Assembly: GCF_002251755.1 (NCBI RefSeq)
Contig: NZ_NOXT01000080.1
Location: 1 to 39,242, forward strand
Direction: 5' to 3'
Length of the DNA stretch: 39,242 nt
Origin: Sandarakinorhabdus cyanobacteriorum
GTDB lineage: Bacteria; Pseudomonadota; Alphaproteobacteria; Sphingomonadales; Sphingomonadaceae
Shown: positions 15,733 through 28,088 of the stretch, piece after piece
Layout of the letters: every line of letters begins with the position of its first letter
Numbering within the stretch: the first letter of the stretch is position 1
The notes under the pieces: generated by a model
The model's database searches: none
What the model was told of the DNA's origin: nothing
What the model saw: the letters and a program-made list of their open reading frames with translations, nothing else
Position numbers and translations under genes: made by a program

Positions 15733-15774
15733 GGCCCAAATCTCCCTCATCAATCGCCGCGGGGGAGAGTGGGC

Positions 15775-16500
15775 GTGGGAGAGTGGGCCGGCAAGACCGT
15801 GCTAGTGACAGGGGGATCAACCGGGATCGGCAATGCTGCTGCCCGGGCGTTCCGGGATAACGGGGCGCGGGTGATCGTCACCGGCACGCGGGGCAGTGCT
15901 GCCGATTATGCCGGCACCGATGGCGATCTGTCGGGCATTGACTATCACCAGCTCGACCAGGGCGACCTTGCTGCCGTGGCGGCGTTTGATCCCGGCGTGG
16001 CGCGGTTGGACGCGCTGGTCGTCTCCGGTGCCAAGGTGGCCTACAAGCGTGCCGAGTTCGTGCCCGAAATCTTTGCCGATGTGCTCGCCACCAATCTCAC
16101 CGGCCCGATGGCGCTGGTGATGCGGTTCCGGGCGGCGCTGGCGGCAGCGCGCGGCAGTGTCATTCTGGTCGGCAGCGTCGCCAGCTTCAAGGGCACCATC
16201 GGCCAGCCGGCCTATTCGGCCAGCAAAGGCGGGCTGCTCACCCTCACCCGCACGCTGGCGCAGGCGCTGGGCGGGGAAGGGATCAGGGTCAATCTCGTCG
16301 CCCCCGGCCTGGTGCGGTCCAAGATGACCGCGATCACCTGGGAGCATCCCGATCGGCTGGCGGCCACCGAACGCCAGGTGCCGCTGGGCCGCATCGGCGA
16401 GCCCGACGATATCGCCGGCCCCATCCTGTTTCTGGCGTCCGATGCGGCGCGCTATGTCACCGGCACGTCGCTGGTGATCGACGGAGGACTCTCGGCATGA
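15775..16500 (+). CDS. SDR family oxidoreductase with a variant NNAG motif
   Basis: A 241-residue SDR. It has TGGSTGIG at 12-19, Ser134, and YSASK at 147-151 (Tyr147, Lys151), and ends in the usual [12 protein letters not shown]. The NNAG motif that stabilises the central sheet and helps the proton relay is replaced by VSGA at 83-86, so the normally conserved Asn pair is absent. The frame is open far upstream with no stop, but GTG at 15775 is preceded by GGGGGAG at seven bases and leads directly into the first strand, so it is the likely start. It ends in an ATGA overlap with the next SDR gene, giving a two-gene operon of related enzymes (44-kb scale duplication is not implied; they are only moderately alike). 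Confidence 0.87.
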   Translation: MGEWAGKTVLVTGGSTGIGNAAARAFRDNGARVIVTGTRGSAADYAGTDGDLSGIDYHQLDQGDLAAVAAFDPGVARLDALVVSGAKVAYKRAEFVPEIFADVLATNLTGPMALVMRFRAALAAARGSVILVGSVASFKGTIGQPAYSASKGGLLTLTRTLAQALGGEGIRVNLVAPGLVRSKMTAITWEHPDRLAATERQVPLGRIGEPDDIAGPILFLASDAARYVTGTSLVIDGGLSA

Positions 16501-17213
16501 GCAACTGGGCACAGGGGCGCACCGTTCTTGTCACCGGCGGCACCCAGGGCATCGGCAAGGCGGTGGCCGAACAATTCACTGCGCAGGGTGCCAGCGTTAC
16601 CGTCACCGGCACGCGCAGCCATATCAGCTGCTATGACGATCCGCCGGCCGATGTGGCCTATATCCAGGCCGATCTCACCTGGCCGGAAGCGCGCGCCGAA
16701 GTGGCGGCGCATTTCCACGCGCTGGATGTGCTGATCAACAACGCCGGCCGGGGTTCGGCGCGGGAATATGAGCAGGACGAATTCGAAGCCGTCATCGATA
16801 CAAATCTGAACGCCGTCATGGACTTGTCGGTGCGCCTTCATCCGCTGTTGAAGGAAGCGCGCGGCAGCATCGTCAATGTCGGCAGCCTGGCCAGCTTCCT
16901 GGCGCTGAAGGAAACCCCGGCCTACACCGCGTCAAAGGCGGGCCTGCTCGGCCTCACCCGTGCGCTGGGCGACAAATGGGCCAATGATGGCGTGCGCGTG
17001 AACCTGGTTGCCCCCGGCTTCATCGAAACCCGCATGACCGAAGGCGCCCGCCAGAACCCGGAACGGGAAAGGCGCCTGATGAAGGCCATTCCAATGCTGC
17101 GCTGGGGCCAGCCGGCCGAGGTTGCCAACGCCATATTGTTCCTCGCCAGCCCGGCTGCCAGCTATATCACCGGGCAAAGCCTGGCCATCGATGGCGGCCT
17201 CATGCTGCGGTGA
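16497..17213 (+). CDS. SDR family oxidoreductase, classical
   Basis: A 238-residue classical SDR with all motifs: TGGTQGIG (13-20), NNAG (81-84), Ser130, Tyr143 and Lys147, and the C-terminal [12 protein letters not shown]. It begins in an ATGA overlap with the preceding SDR. The two proteins share the same opening ([16 protein letters not shown]) and overall length, which suggests an old tandem duplication, one copy having lost the NNAG Asn residues. Together they may form a hetero-oligomer or act on successive intermediates (inference). Substrate unknown. The amidase gene starts 57 bases downstream. Confidence 0.9.
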   Translation: MSNWAQGRTVLVTGGTQGIGKAVAEQFTAQGASVTVTGTRSHISCYDDPPADVAYIQADLTWPEARAEVAAHFHALDVLINNAGRGSAREYEQDEFEAVIDTNLNAVMDLSVRLHPLLKEARGSIVNVGSLASFLALKETPAYTASKAGLLGLTRALGDKWANDGVRVNLVAPGFIETRMTEGARQNPERERRLMKAIPMLRWGQPAEVANAILFLASPAASYITGQSLAIDGGLMLR

Positions 17214-17270
17214 TTGACGGGGCGCCGCCGCTGCCGCCATGCTGCCACCCGTCATGATGGAAGGGCAGGG

Positions 17271-19159
17271 ATGGTGGGCAAGCGGCACGGCCTTGGGGCA
17301 GCAATCAGCATGGGCCTGGCGGCCATGACCATGGCAACGGCCAGTGGCGCCGCCCCGCCGCCCGAGGTGGCAGAGGCCTCCATCGCCGATCTGCAGGCGG
17401 CCATGCGCAGCGGGCGCACCAGCGCGCGCCAGCTGGTGCAGGCCTATCTGGCCCGCATTGCTGCCTATGATCAGGCCGGGCCGGCGCTCAACAGCATCGT
17501 CACCTTGAACCCCAATGCACTGGCCGATGCCGACGCGCTGGATCGGGAACGCGCCGAAAAGGGCCCGCGCGGGCCGTTGCACGGCATCCCGGTGCTGGTG
17601 AAGGACAATTATGACACGCACGACATGCCAACCGGCGGCGGAACCCTGGCGCTGGCGACGCTGCGACCGGCGAAGGACGCCGAACAGGTGGCCCGGCTGC
17701 GCGCGGCCGGCGCCATCATCCTGGGCAAGACGACCATGCACGAGCTGGCCGCCGGCACCATCACCATCAGTTCCCACACCGGGCAGACGCGCAATCCCTA
17801 TGATCCCACCCGCTCGCCCGGCGGCTCCAGCGGCGGCACGGGCGCTGCGGTGGCCGCCAGTTTTGCGGCTGCCGGCATGGGCAGCGACACTTGCGGCTCC
17901 ATCCGCATTCCGGCTGCCTATCAGAATCTGTTCGGCATCCGCACCACGCGCGGGCTGGCCAGCCGGCGCGGGGTGATGCCGCTGTCGGACACGCAGGATG
18001 TCGCCGGCCCGCTGGCGCGCTCGGTGGCCGATCTGGCCCTGATACTGGATGCCACCGTTGGCGAGGACAAGGCCGATCCGGTGACGCTGGGGGCGGATGC
18101 GAAAAGGCCGACATCCTATCTGGACAGCCTCACACCCGGCGCGCTGAAGGGCGCGCGGATCGGCGTGGTGCGGGCGATGTTCGTGGTGAACCCCGATGAT
18201 GCGGAGGGGCGGCCGGTGTATGATCGGGCCATCACCGCCCTCAAGGCTGCCGGCGCCGAGGTTGTGGATGTGGACATCCCCCCGGCGGGCTGCCGACGAC
18301 GGTGGAGATCACCGCTGGCTCCTACGAGTTTCTCGAGGATCTGGAACGCTATCTGGCCGGCCATCCGGGGGCGCCGGTCAGCGGTCTGAAGGCCATTGTT
18401 GCGGCCGGCCTGCACCATGATCAGCTGGAAACCCGCTTTGCCGATGCGCTGGCCTCGCCGGGGCGCAGCCATCCGGGCTATCGGGCCGTGCTGGCAAGGC
18501 AGGCCGCGACGCGCGCCAATGTCGAATCGCTGCTGGCCGGGCAACGGCTGGATGCGCTGCTCTACCCCTCTGCGCTGGGGCGGCCGCCGGTGATCGGGGC
18601 GGAGAATATCGCCAGCAATTGCCGCTTGTCGGCCGGCACCGGTCTGCCGGCCATCGCCATCCCGGCCGGTTTCACCGTGCGCGGCCTGCCAGTGGGCGTC
18701 GAGCTCATGGGTGCCGCCTTCAGCGAGCCGCGGCTGCTGGCACTGGCCCATGGCTGGGAACAGGCGGCGCAGCCTCGCCAGGCCCCGTTAAGCACGCCGC
18801 CGCTGGTGAATGGCCAGCCCCCGGCCACGCAATCCGGCAGCGCCCGCATCGCGGCGGGCAAGGCCGGAGCCACGCTCAACTGGCGCTATGACCCGCTCAA
18901 TGCGCGGCTCACCGTGACGGCCCGTGTGACCGGCAGCGGCCAGCATGCGCCGGTGGCGCTGGCCCTGCACCGCAGCTCGGATGGCAAGCCCGGCCCGGTG
19001 CTGGCGCAGTTGCTTGGGCCCGGCGCTCGATCTGGTCAGGCAGACCTGCGTCTCGATGCTCGTGCGCGCGCCGATTTCGCTGCCGGGCGGCTCTATGCAA
19101 CGCTGCACACCACCGGCCAACCGCTTGGCGCCGGGCGGGTGATACTGGCCCCGCGATAG
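17271..19159 (+). pseudogene. Secreted amidase-signature enzyme with C-terminal CHRD-like domain, frameshifted
   Basis: The intact product would be about 629 residues. A signal peptide (residues 1-27, ending TASGA) precedes an amidase-signature domain with the Ser-cisSer-Lys triad: Lys111 in IPVLVKDNYDT, the SPGGSSGGT loop with Ser186, and nucleophile Ser210 in SDTCGSIRIPA. At 18278-18283 a run of six C breaks the frame. One more C would restore VDIPPGGLPTTVEITAGSYEF, and the remaining coding sequence continues in the new frame to the stop at 19157-19159. The last 110 residues (from about 18820) resemble a CHRD domain (LHR..DGKPGPVLAQL...FAAGRLYATLHT). It is either a recent pseudogene, a slippage-controlled gene or a sequencing error; the rest shows no decay. 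Start chosen for the signal peptide and the AAGGGCAGGG before it. Confidence 0.85.
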
Positions 19160-19168
19160 CAGTCCTGA

Positions 19169-20011
<843 letters not shown>

Positions 20012-20155
20012 GCATAATCCCTTTCGTTGCAGCACAGGGTTAGGCAAGCCGCTGCGCCCTTGCAATCCTGTCATTGTGCGAAGGGCGGCGGCAGTGCCAT
20101 AAAGCCGCAACACACATGGATTCGATTAAGACAAGGTAAAGCGGGGGTCGTCATC

Positions 20156-21682
20156 ATTGGTCGTGCATTTCATCTGGCCATCGCCAGCGTGTTGCTTGCT
20201 GCCACTGCGGCACCAGCCCTGGCGGCGCCATCGGCGCTGATCCGCTGCGATGGTTATGGCCGCCGCCAGACCCCGGGTGAACAGGTGGGGCGCGGCATCC
20301 TGATTCTGGGCACGCTGGGCCTGTTCGGTAGTGCCGAGGCCGACAACCCCTCCGCCCGCGAGGCCGGCGAAAAGGGCATCACCGCCTGCACCGAAGCCCT
20401 CACCGACAGCCGCACCACCGGCAACCCGGTGCGCCGGGCCGAAGTGTTGATGATGCGCGGTGTGCGCCAGTTTGAAATGGGCCGCTTTGATGACGCGATC
20501 GCCGATGCCCGCGCCGCCCGCAGCGTTGAGCTGACCCCGCTGGTCCGCGCCCATTTCGATCGCAACATCGGTGCCAGCACGGTGATGCTGGAAGCCTTTG
20601 CCCGTCTGTCGCAGAACAACCAGGCCGAGGCGGAAAAGCTGGCGTTCCAAGCCGCCCAGGCCCGCCCGACCGGCCTGTTCATGGCCGAGGAGGCGCTGCG
20701 CAACATGGCCCTCACGCCCGAGATCAGCGCCGATGAAAAGCTGCTGCTCGACCGGGCCTGGCGGATGGCGCCCAATCTGCGGCCGGTGCTCAGCATGGCC
20801 GGCGCTGGCGACTGGACCGGGGCCGCTGCAGCCATCAAGACGCTGGTTGCCACCTTCCCCAAGCCGGGCGTGGTGGTGCTGTCGCACCAGGCGGCGCTGC
20901 AGGCGTTGGCCGGTGACAACAAGGGCGCCGAGGAAACCCTGGCCCGCGTGAGCCAGGATATCGATGAACTGGCCGCAAAGGCCGGCGGCACCGACCAGAA
21001 TGCCCAGACCGCTGCCCAGCAGGTCGCCCGTGCCGACGAGATGGTGCAGCTGGCCAAGGCGCAGCTGGCCCTGAACCAGGGCAAGCTGGAAGAGGCCAAG
21101 GGCCTGCTTGCCGGCCGGCCGCGCTGGCTGTCTCCGGCCAGCCTGACGGCGCAGATCATCGCCAACGTGCAGGCCAAGGGCGGCCCCGGCACGGCGCCGG
21201 GCATTGATCCGGCCAAGATCCGCGCCGATGCCACCAAGGTGGCCCGCGATTCGCTCACCGGCAAGGGCGTGCTGAACAATCTGGTGGTGGCCCTGCCGCG
21301 CTGGGAAGATGCCAGCGAGGCGCAGGAATTCGGCAAGATGATCGCGCCCACGTCCAAGACGATGCAGCCCAAGCCAACCCGGGATGGCGCCGCCACCAGC
21401 ATCGTTTCGGGCCGCTCTGCCGCGCTCGACACCGTGAACGAGGCCTTGCTGGTCGCGGCGGCCCGCGCGGCCGCTGCCAAGGGCCAGGACCGTTTTGCCG
21501 TGCTGTTCAACTTCGGTTCGAACCGCGGAACCCGCGCCGGCATCGCCAGCAGCTTCACCCTGTTCGATTTCGTCACGCCGGCAGACAGCCTGTTTGCCGC
21601 CCAGGCCGGCCGGGCGTTCACCGTGGCCGAGATCGAGACCGCGCTGGGCAGCCAATATCGCCCGCCCGCGCCCACGCGGTAA
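20156..21682 (+). CDS. Exported TPR-like protein of unknown function, start codon unclear
   Basis: A protein of about 508 residues. A convincing signal peptide (GRAFHLAIASVLLAATAAPALAA) is followed by repeats rich in Ala and Leu that look like tetratricopeptide helices (for example EVLMMRGVRQFEMGRFDDAIADARAARS and the 60-residue stretch from ADEKLLLDRAWRMA). No ATG, GTG or TTG occurs in frame immediately before the signal peptide. The nearest codons are ATC at 20153 and ATT at 20156, with a GCGGGGG tract 8-9 bases upstream. The alternatives are a TTG at 20027, which would add 43 unlikely residues, or a GTG at 20189 inside the signal. I give the ATT position as the best guess. Two Cys occur, early in the mature part. 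Role unknown. Confidence 0.7.
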   Translation: MGRAFHLAIASVLLAATAAPALAAPSALIRCDGYGRRQTPGEQVGRGILILGTLGLFGSAEADNPSAREAGEKGITACTEALTDSRTTGNPVRRAEVLMMRGVRQFEMGRFDDAIADARAARSVELTPLVRAHFDRNIGASTVMLEAFARLSQNNQAEAEKLAFQAAQARPTGLFMAEEALRNMALTPEISADEKLLLDRAWRMAPNLRPVLSMAGAGDWTGAAAAIKTLVATFPKPGVVVLSHQAALQALAGDNKGAEETLARVSQDIDELAAKAGGTDQNAQTAAQQVARADEMVQLAKAQLALNQGKLEEAKGLLAGRPRWLSPASLTAQIIANVQAKGGPGTAPGIDPAKIRADATKVARDSLTGKGVLNNLVVALPRWEDASEAQEFGKMIAPTSKTMQPKPTRDGAATSIVSGRSAALDTVNEALLVAAARAAAAKGQDRFAVLFNFGSNRGTRAGIASSFTLFDFVTPADSLFAAQAGRAFTVAEIETALGSQYRPPAPTR

Positions 21683-21687
21683 CGGCG

Positions 21688-22383
21688 TCAGCGATAGGCG
21701 TAGATCACCTCGTCGGTCTGGCCGCCGGCAAAGCCGAACATGCTGCCCCGGCTGTCGGCGGTCTGGCTGGCCAGGCGCGGCTTGCCGTCCGGGCCAAGGC
21801 GGTAATCAAAGGTCTGTTCAAACCCGGTGACCTTGATCAGCAGGTTCAGCTTGAAGTTCTCGCGCGCGCGCACCTTCAGGCGCGCCACCCAGGGCTTGCC
21901 TTCGGTGGTGGCGATCACCGCCTTGCCCGAAAGATGGCTGGAAATATCGGCGCTGTCGGTGCGCACCGATCCAGCCGGCAGCACCGGGATCTTCAGGATC
22001 TTGCGGCCATCCTCATCCACTTGAACATCAGACGCGGCAGCCAGCAGGGCCGCGAGGCGATGATAGCCGGGCACCGGATTGGCGGCGGTGGCCTTGCGGA
22101 AACTCTTGAACTGGCTGGCCGAAGGCACCTTGCCGTTCACCGAAACCAGCGTCCAGCGCGCGCCATCCCAGCGCTCCACCGTGACCGTCTTCTCCTTGAT
22201 GCCCGGCCCGCGCCGCACCGCCGTGGTGGTGCGTTCAAAGGCCATGCCGGCCGGATCAAGCGCGCGGGCATCGGTTATGATCGCCTCCCGCAGTGGCTCC
22301 AGCCGCAGATCGGGGGCCGGGCCGGCGCCGGCCAGCGCCAGGGCAATCAGGGGCAGGATCAGGGCGCGACCGGTTCTTGTCAT
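21688..22383 (-). CDS. Exported protein of unknown function
   Basis: A 231-residue protein with an N-terminal signal peptide (MTRTGRALILPLIALALAGAG). The mature part is rich in beta-type sequence, with a repeated strand-turn pattern (KTVTVERWDGARWTLVSVNGK, KPWVARLKVRARENFKLNLLIKVTG) and ends in FGFAGGQTDEVIYAYR. I do not recognise a family. It follows the TPR-type gene in the same direction after 40 bases and may be in one transcript with it. A frame fusion of the two is only apparent and results from the frameshift in the upstream gene. The start at 22381-22383 has a poor ribosome site; an ATG seven codons earlier (22402-22404) is an alternative. Confidence 0.7.
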   Translation of the reverse strand: MTRTGRALILPLIALALAGAGPAPDLRLEPLREAIITDARALDPAGMAFERTTTAVRRGPGIKEKTVTVERWDGARWTLVSVNGKVPSASQFKSFRKATAANPVPGYHRLAALLAAASDVQVDEDGRKILKIPVLPAGSVRTDSADISSHLSGKAVIATTEGKPWVARLKVRARENFKLNLLIKVTGFEQTFDYRLGPDGKPRLASQTADSRGSMFGFAGGQTDEVIYAYR

Positions 22384-22423
22384 TGCCAAACTGTTAGACT
22401 GCATGGTGCGCTGCGACAAGCTG

Positions 22424-24045
22424 TCACGCCTTCTGGTCGCCGCGCAGCCCGGCCTGCCCATCAAGCACCAGCTTGCTGCCCGGGCGCAGCGCCAGGGCGC
22501 GGGCGAAATCGGCGCGGGCACCGGCCTGGTCATCAACGGCCAACCGCAACCGCGCTGAACTGGCGGCGATTGGCACCGGCCACAGCGGCGGCTCGCGATA
22601 GGGCAGGCGGGCTTCCACGGCCTCCAGCGCGTGGTACAACTTGAGGGCCGCCGCCGTCTTGCCTCCGCCGCCAGCACGGCGGCACGGGCGCTGCCATCGA
22701 TCAGGGTGGTGAGGGCGGCGCGCGGGTCCTCAGGGTCTTCGGCCGGCTTTAGGGTGGCGCGCAGCTGCCGGATCGCTGCCAGCTCGGTGCGGGCCACCGC
22801 CAGCTGGCCGGTGCGGGCAGCCGCCTCGGCCCGGCCGCCATGCCACATCAGGCGGGTGAGCTGCAGGCGCTGATCCGGGGCGGGCAGGGCGAGCACATCG
22901 GCCGGGGCCAACAGCTGCAGCCGCGCCTGCAGCGCCGACAGCCGCCGCACCTCGGCAAAGGCAGAGCCGGCCGCCCGTTCGATCGTGATGGAGGCTTCCA
23001 GCGCGTCCGCCGCCTTCAGCGCGGTGGCCGCATCGCCAAGCTGCAGGGCGGACGACAGGATGAAATGGGTGTGATGGTTGAAATAGCCATAATGGCGCGG
23101 ATCATCGCCCACCGCGCGGGCATAAGCCTCGTCGGCGGCCACCGCGCGCTGGTTGGCGGCCAGGCTGTCGCCAAAGCGGCCCAGCCGGTACCAGGTGTGG
23201 CTGGGCATGTGCACCATGTGCGGCGCGGCGGGGGCTACCCGCTCCAGCCGGGCGGCCGGACCGGCGGCGAGATCGGGCGTGGCCGATGCTTCGGTGAGGT
23301 GGATCAGCAAATGGATGGCCTGCGGGTGATCCGGATTGCGTGCAAGAACGCGATCGACCAGCGCCAGCGCGGTGCCGGCCCGCGCCTTGGGCGTGCGGCC
23401 ATCGGGCTGCCAATAATCCCATGGCTGGCTGCTCATGATCGCTTCAGCTGCCATGATCACGAGCAGATCATCATCGGGCCAACGCTGCGCCAGTGCCACC
23501 ATCGTGTCGGCATAGGTCCCGCCATGGGCGCCATCGTCGGTGCCGCCCGGCGCATAGCGGGCCAGCAAGGCTTCGGCCACGGCTCGCTGCTTGTCGGTCA
23601 GGCCGGGGCTGGCCAAGGTTTTTTCCACCAGACCGCCCGCCTTTGCAATCTGGTCGGCCTTGATCGGCCCGCTGTTGATATAGGGCCCAAGGGCCAGCGC
23701 TTCGCCCCAACTGCACATGGCGCAAGCCGGATCGAGCCGGCCTGCAGCTTCGAAGCTCTTCAGCGCCTCGTCATAATCAAAGCCCCACAGCTGCCCCAAG
23801 CCCTGATCGAAAAAGGCCTGGGCCTGCGTCACCCGGCTGACGGCCATGTGCGCCGGGGTCAGACCAGCGACCAGCACGGCCTTGCCAGCGCCGCCCTGGG
23901 CCGCGCCCTCGCCGGTGCCACAGCGCGATTGGGCGGTGGCGGCGGCCAATGCGGCTTCGGGGCTGGTGGCTGGCGGCGCAGTCGGCGCGGCCAGCAGGGC
24001 AGCGGCAAGCGACAGCGCGGCGGGATAGGTGAGGGGATGGGCCAT
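22424..24045 (-). pseudogene. Exported tetratricopeptide-repeat protein, frameshifted near its 3' end
   Basis: The intact product would be about 540 residues. The signal peptide MAHPLTYPAALSLAAALLAAPTA is followed by TPR units; conserved landmarks are FDQGLGQLWGFDYDEALKSF, CAMCSWGEALALGPYINSG and HMPSHTWYRLGRFGDSLAANQRAV, which belong to a widespread bacterial TPR family of unknown role. Near 22654-22663 the frame shifts: restoring one base turns EARRRRPSSC into an AEAKTAAALKLYHALEAVEARLPY continuation that ends properly at 22424-22426 with a last TPR (AGARADFARALALRPGSKL). As read, the frame instead runs on into the next gene. The lesion is not in a homopolymer. It could be a real mutation or an assembly error. 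Start chosen as the ATG that gives the signal peptide. Confidence 0.75.
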
Positions 24046-24061
24046 GGCCGCAAATGTGAAA

Positions 24062-24088
24062 CAGGCGGCTGCCAATGGCAACCGCCTG
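24062..24088 (-). terminator. rpoD terminator hairpin
   Basis: A 12-bp stem (24062-24073 with 24077-24088, one G-T wobble) and 3-base loop stand 26 bases past the rpoD stop on the minus strand, followed by TTTCACATTTG. The U tail is short but the stem is strong and well placed. Confidence 0.6.
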
Positions 24089-24113
24089 CTTGTTTCAGCC
24101 CGGTCGGCCCCGA

Positions 24114-26123
<2,010 letters not shown>

Positions 26124-26231
26124 TCGGTCCAACATCCTCGGCTGTCGGGGGCCGGATCGGCCCCGATTTAACGTCAATCACCCCGCCCACCCGGCGGTTG
26201 GTCGGGCGGTGCAGGGCGTGGCTGCGCGTCT

Positions 26232-26237
26232 ATTATA
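26232..26237 (-). promoter_or_regulatory. Consensus -10 element between dnaG and rpoD
   Basis: The minus strand reads TATAAT here, about 110 bases before the rpoD start and right after the dnaG stop. No matching -35 is visible (GC-rich sequence at the expected place). In a region this GC-rich, the motif stands out and fits an rpoD promoter. A bulged hairpin (about 26143-26165) follows in the leader. Confidence 0.45.
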
Positions 26238-26243
26238 CACGCC

Positions 26244-28079
26244 TTAGCCTTCCCGGCGCGATTCCGCCAGTCTCATCATCGCCGCATCCAGCGCCTCGAT
26301 ATCACGGCGCAGTGCCTGCTGCGTCTCGTAATCCGCTTCGTCCAGGCTGGACTGAAAGCGCATGGTCACCTCGGCCAGTGCCCGCACCAGCCCCTGCCGG
26401 GCGGTCGCCTGCTGCACCGCGATGGCAAAATCCGCCGCCGCTTCGGCCAGGTCGGCCCGGTCCCGCACGAAACTGAAGACGAGGCCATTGCCCGCCAACA
26501 ACTGTTGCACGGCCATGCCGAGCCCTTGTTCGGCAAGCTGGGCATGAAGGGCCGGTTTTTCAAGGGCCGGGTCACGGGCAGTGGCGGCCAGCAGGGCTGC
26601 GAGCACGGCGGCATCATCGCCATCATCGGGCCGCAGCGCCGCCAATGCATCGCCATGTTCATCGGCCAACGCCGGGCGCAGCAACAGCCCGGCAATCAGT
26701 GCTGTCACCAGCGGATCGCGCCGCCGGCTGGCCAGGGCCTTCAAGGCGGCCGATGCCGGCGGGATCGGCGCCTGCCATTTCTCGCCCGGCTTGCGCGGGG
26801 TCCAGGCCGGGCGCTGCGGCAGGGCCATGAAGGCCGCCTCAAAGCGCTGGCTGAATTCGGCCTGATAGAGGCTGCGCACATCGGGGTCGGCGATGCTGGC
26901 CGCTGCTTCCCGCAACCGCGCCCGCGCCTGGGCCCGGCGTTCCGGGGTGGCGGTTTCAAGCCCGGCGGTTTCCGACGTCCAGACATGATCGATGAGCGGC
27001 ACCGCCCCGGCCAGCACCGCCTCGAACGCCGGTGCGCCACCGCTGCGGCAGATGTCATCCGGGTCTTGCCCCTGGGGCAGGGTCGCGATGCTGAGCGACT
27101 TGCCGGGTTTCAGCAGCGGCAGCGCCCGCAGGGCCGCACGTGTGGCGGCGCGGCTGCCGGCAGCATCGCCATCGAAACACAGGGTCGGCACGTCCACCAG
27201 CCGCCAGGCCAGCGCCAGCTGCTGCTCGGTCATCGCGGTGCCCAGCGGGGCGACGGCTTCGGCGATGCCAGCCTGGGCGAGGCCGATCACGTCCATATAG
27301 CCTTCCACCACGATCAGCCGGCCGGATTTGCGCGCCACTGGCCCGGCCTGATCCAGGTTGTAAAGCAGCCGCCCCTTGTCAAACAGCGGACCATCGGCGG
27401 AGTTGAGATATTTGGGCTGCACATCGCCCAGCGCGCGCCCGCCAAAGCCCACCACCCGCCCGCGCGCATCGCGGATCGGGAACATCAGCCGGCCGCGGAA
27501 CCGGTCAAAATGCTCGCCATCATCCGCCTTGCCGATCAGCCCGGCTTCCAGCAGCTTGTCGGCCGTGGCGTCTTTCAGATGCCCGCGCAGCGCGGTGCGG
27601 CTGTCCAGCGAGAAGCCCAGTGCAAAGGCCTTCACCGTTTCGGCCTTCAACCCGCGCCGATCCAGATAGGCTCGGGCGGCTGCGCCCTTGTCGCCAGCCA
27701 GCTGGGCCTGGAACCAGGCCGCTGCCCGCGCGGTCAGCTCGACCAGGCTGTCCGCCACCTCGGCCTTGGCGCGGGCTTCGGGGGAGGGGGCGGGCACCTC
27801 CATCCCGGCCTCGGCCGCCAGCTGCTTCACCGCCTCCATGAACGGCAGGCCCATGCCATCGGTGAGGAAGCGGATCACATCGCCATGCGCACCGCAGCCA
27901 AAGCAATGATAAAAGCCCTTGTCGTCATTGACGTAGAAACTGGGCGTCTTCTCGTTGTGGAACGGGCAACAGCCCTTCATCTCCCGCCCGGCCCGCACCA
28001 GCTTCACGCGGCGCGCCACCAACGGCGAAATCGGCACGCGGGCGCGCAATTCGTCCAGGAAGGCGGGGGAGAGGGTCAT
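26244..28079 (-). CDS. dnaG: DNA primase
   Basis: A 611-residue DnaG that synthesises RNA primers at the replication fork. The N-terminal CHC2 zinc ribbon is complete (Cys38, His41, Cys59, Cys62 in GCCPFHNEKTPSF and YHCFGCGAHGD). The RNA polymerase core follows with its Toprim signature LIVVEGYMDVIGL and the acidic pair in CFDGDAAG. The C-terminal helicase-binding domain (about residues 440-611) is Ala-rich and less conserved, as usual. The gene lies 9 bases after yqeY and is followed by rpoD on the same strand, so the three probably share transcripts. Confidence 0.96.
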   Translation of the reverse strand: MTLSPAFLDELRARVPISPLVARRVKLVRAGREMKGCCPFHNEKTPSFYVNDDKGFYHCFGCGAHGDVIRFLTDGMGLPFMEAVKQLAAEAGMEVPAPSPEARAKAEVADSLVELTARAAAWFQAQLAGDKGAAARAYLDRRGLKAETVKAFALGFSLDSRTALRGHLKDATADKLLEAGLIGKADDGEHFDRFRGRLMFPIRDARGRVVGFGGRALGDVQPKYLNSADGPLFDKGRLLYNLDQAGPVARKSGRLIVVEGYMDVIGLAQAGIAEAVAPLGTAMTEQQLALAWRLVDVPTLCFDGDAAGSRAATRAALRALPLLKPGKSLSIATLPQGQDPDDICRSGGAPAFEAVLAGAVPLIDHVWTSETAGLETATPERRAQARARLREAAASIADPDVRSLYQAEFSQRFEAAFMALPQRPAWTPRKPGEKWQAPIPPASAALKALASRRRDPLVTALIAGLLLRPALADEHGDALAALRPDDGDDAAVLAALLAATARDPALEKPALHAQLAEQGLGMAVQQLLAGNGLVFSFVRDRADLAEAAADFAIAVQQATARQGLVRALAEVTMRFQSSLDEADYETQQALRRDIEALDAAMMRLAESRREG

Positions 28080-28088
28080 CCCCGGCGA

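Noticed and set aside
20126-21655. Long minus-strand frames opposite the exported TPR-like gene
   Set aside because: The plus frame has a signal peptide and TPR-like periodicity; the minus frames have neither a start with a ribosome site nor a recognisable domain.
21688-24045. A true 797-residue fusion protein
   Set aside because: The middle part reads as Arg/Pro-rich nonsense, while the +1 frame continues the TPR and ends normally; a second signal peptide then starts the next protein.
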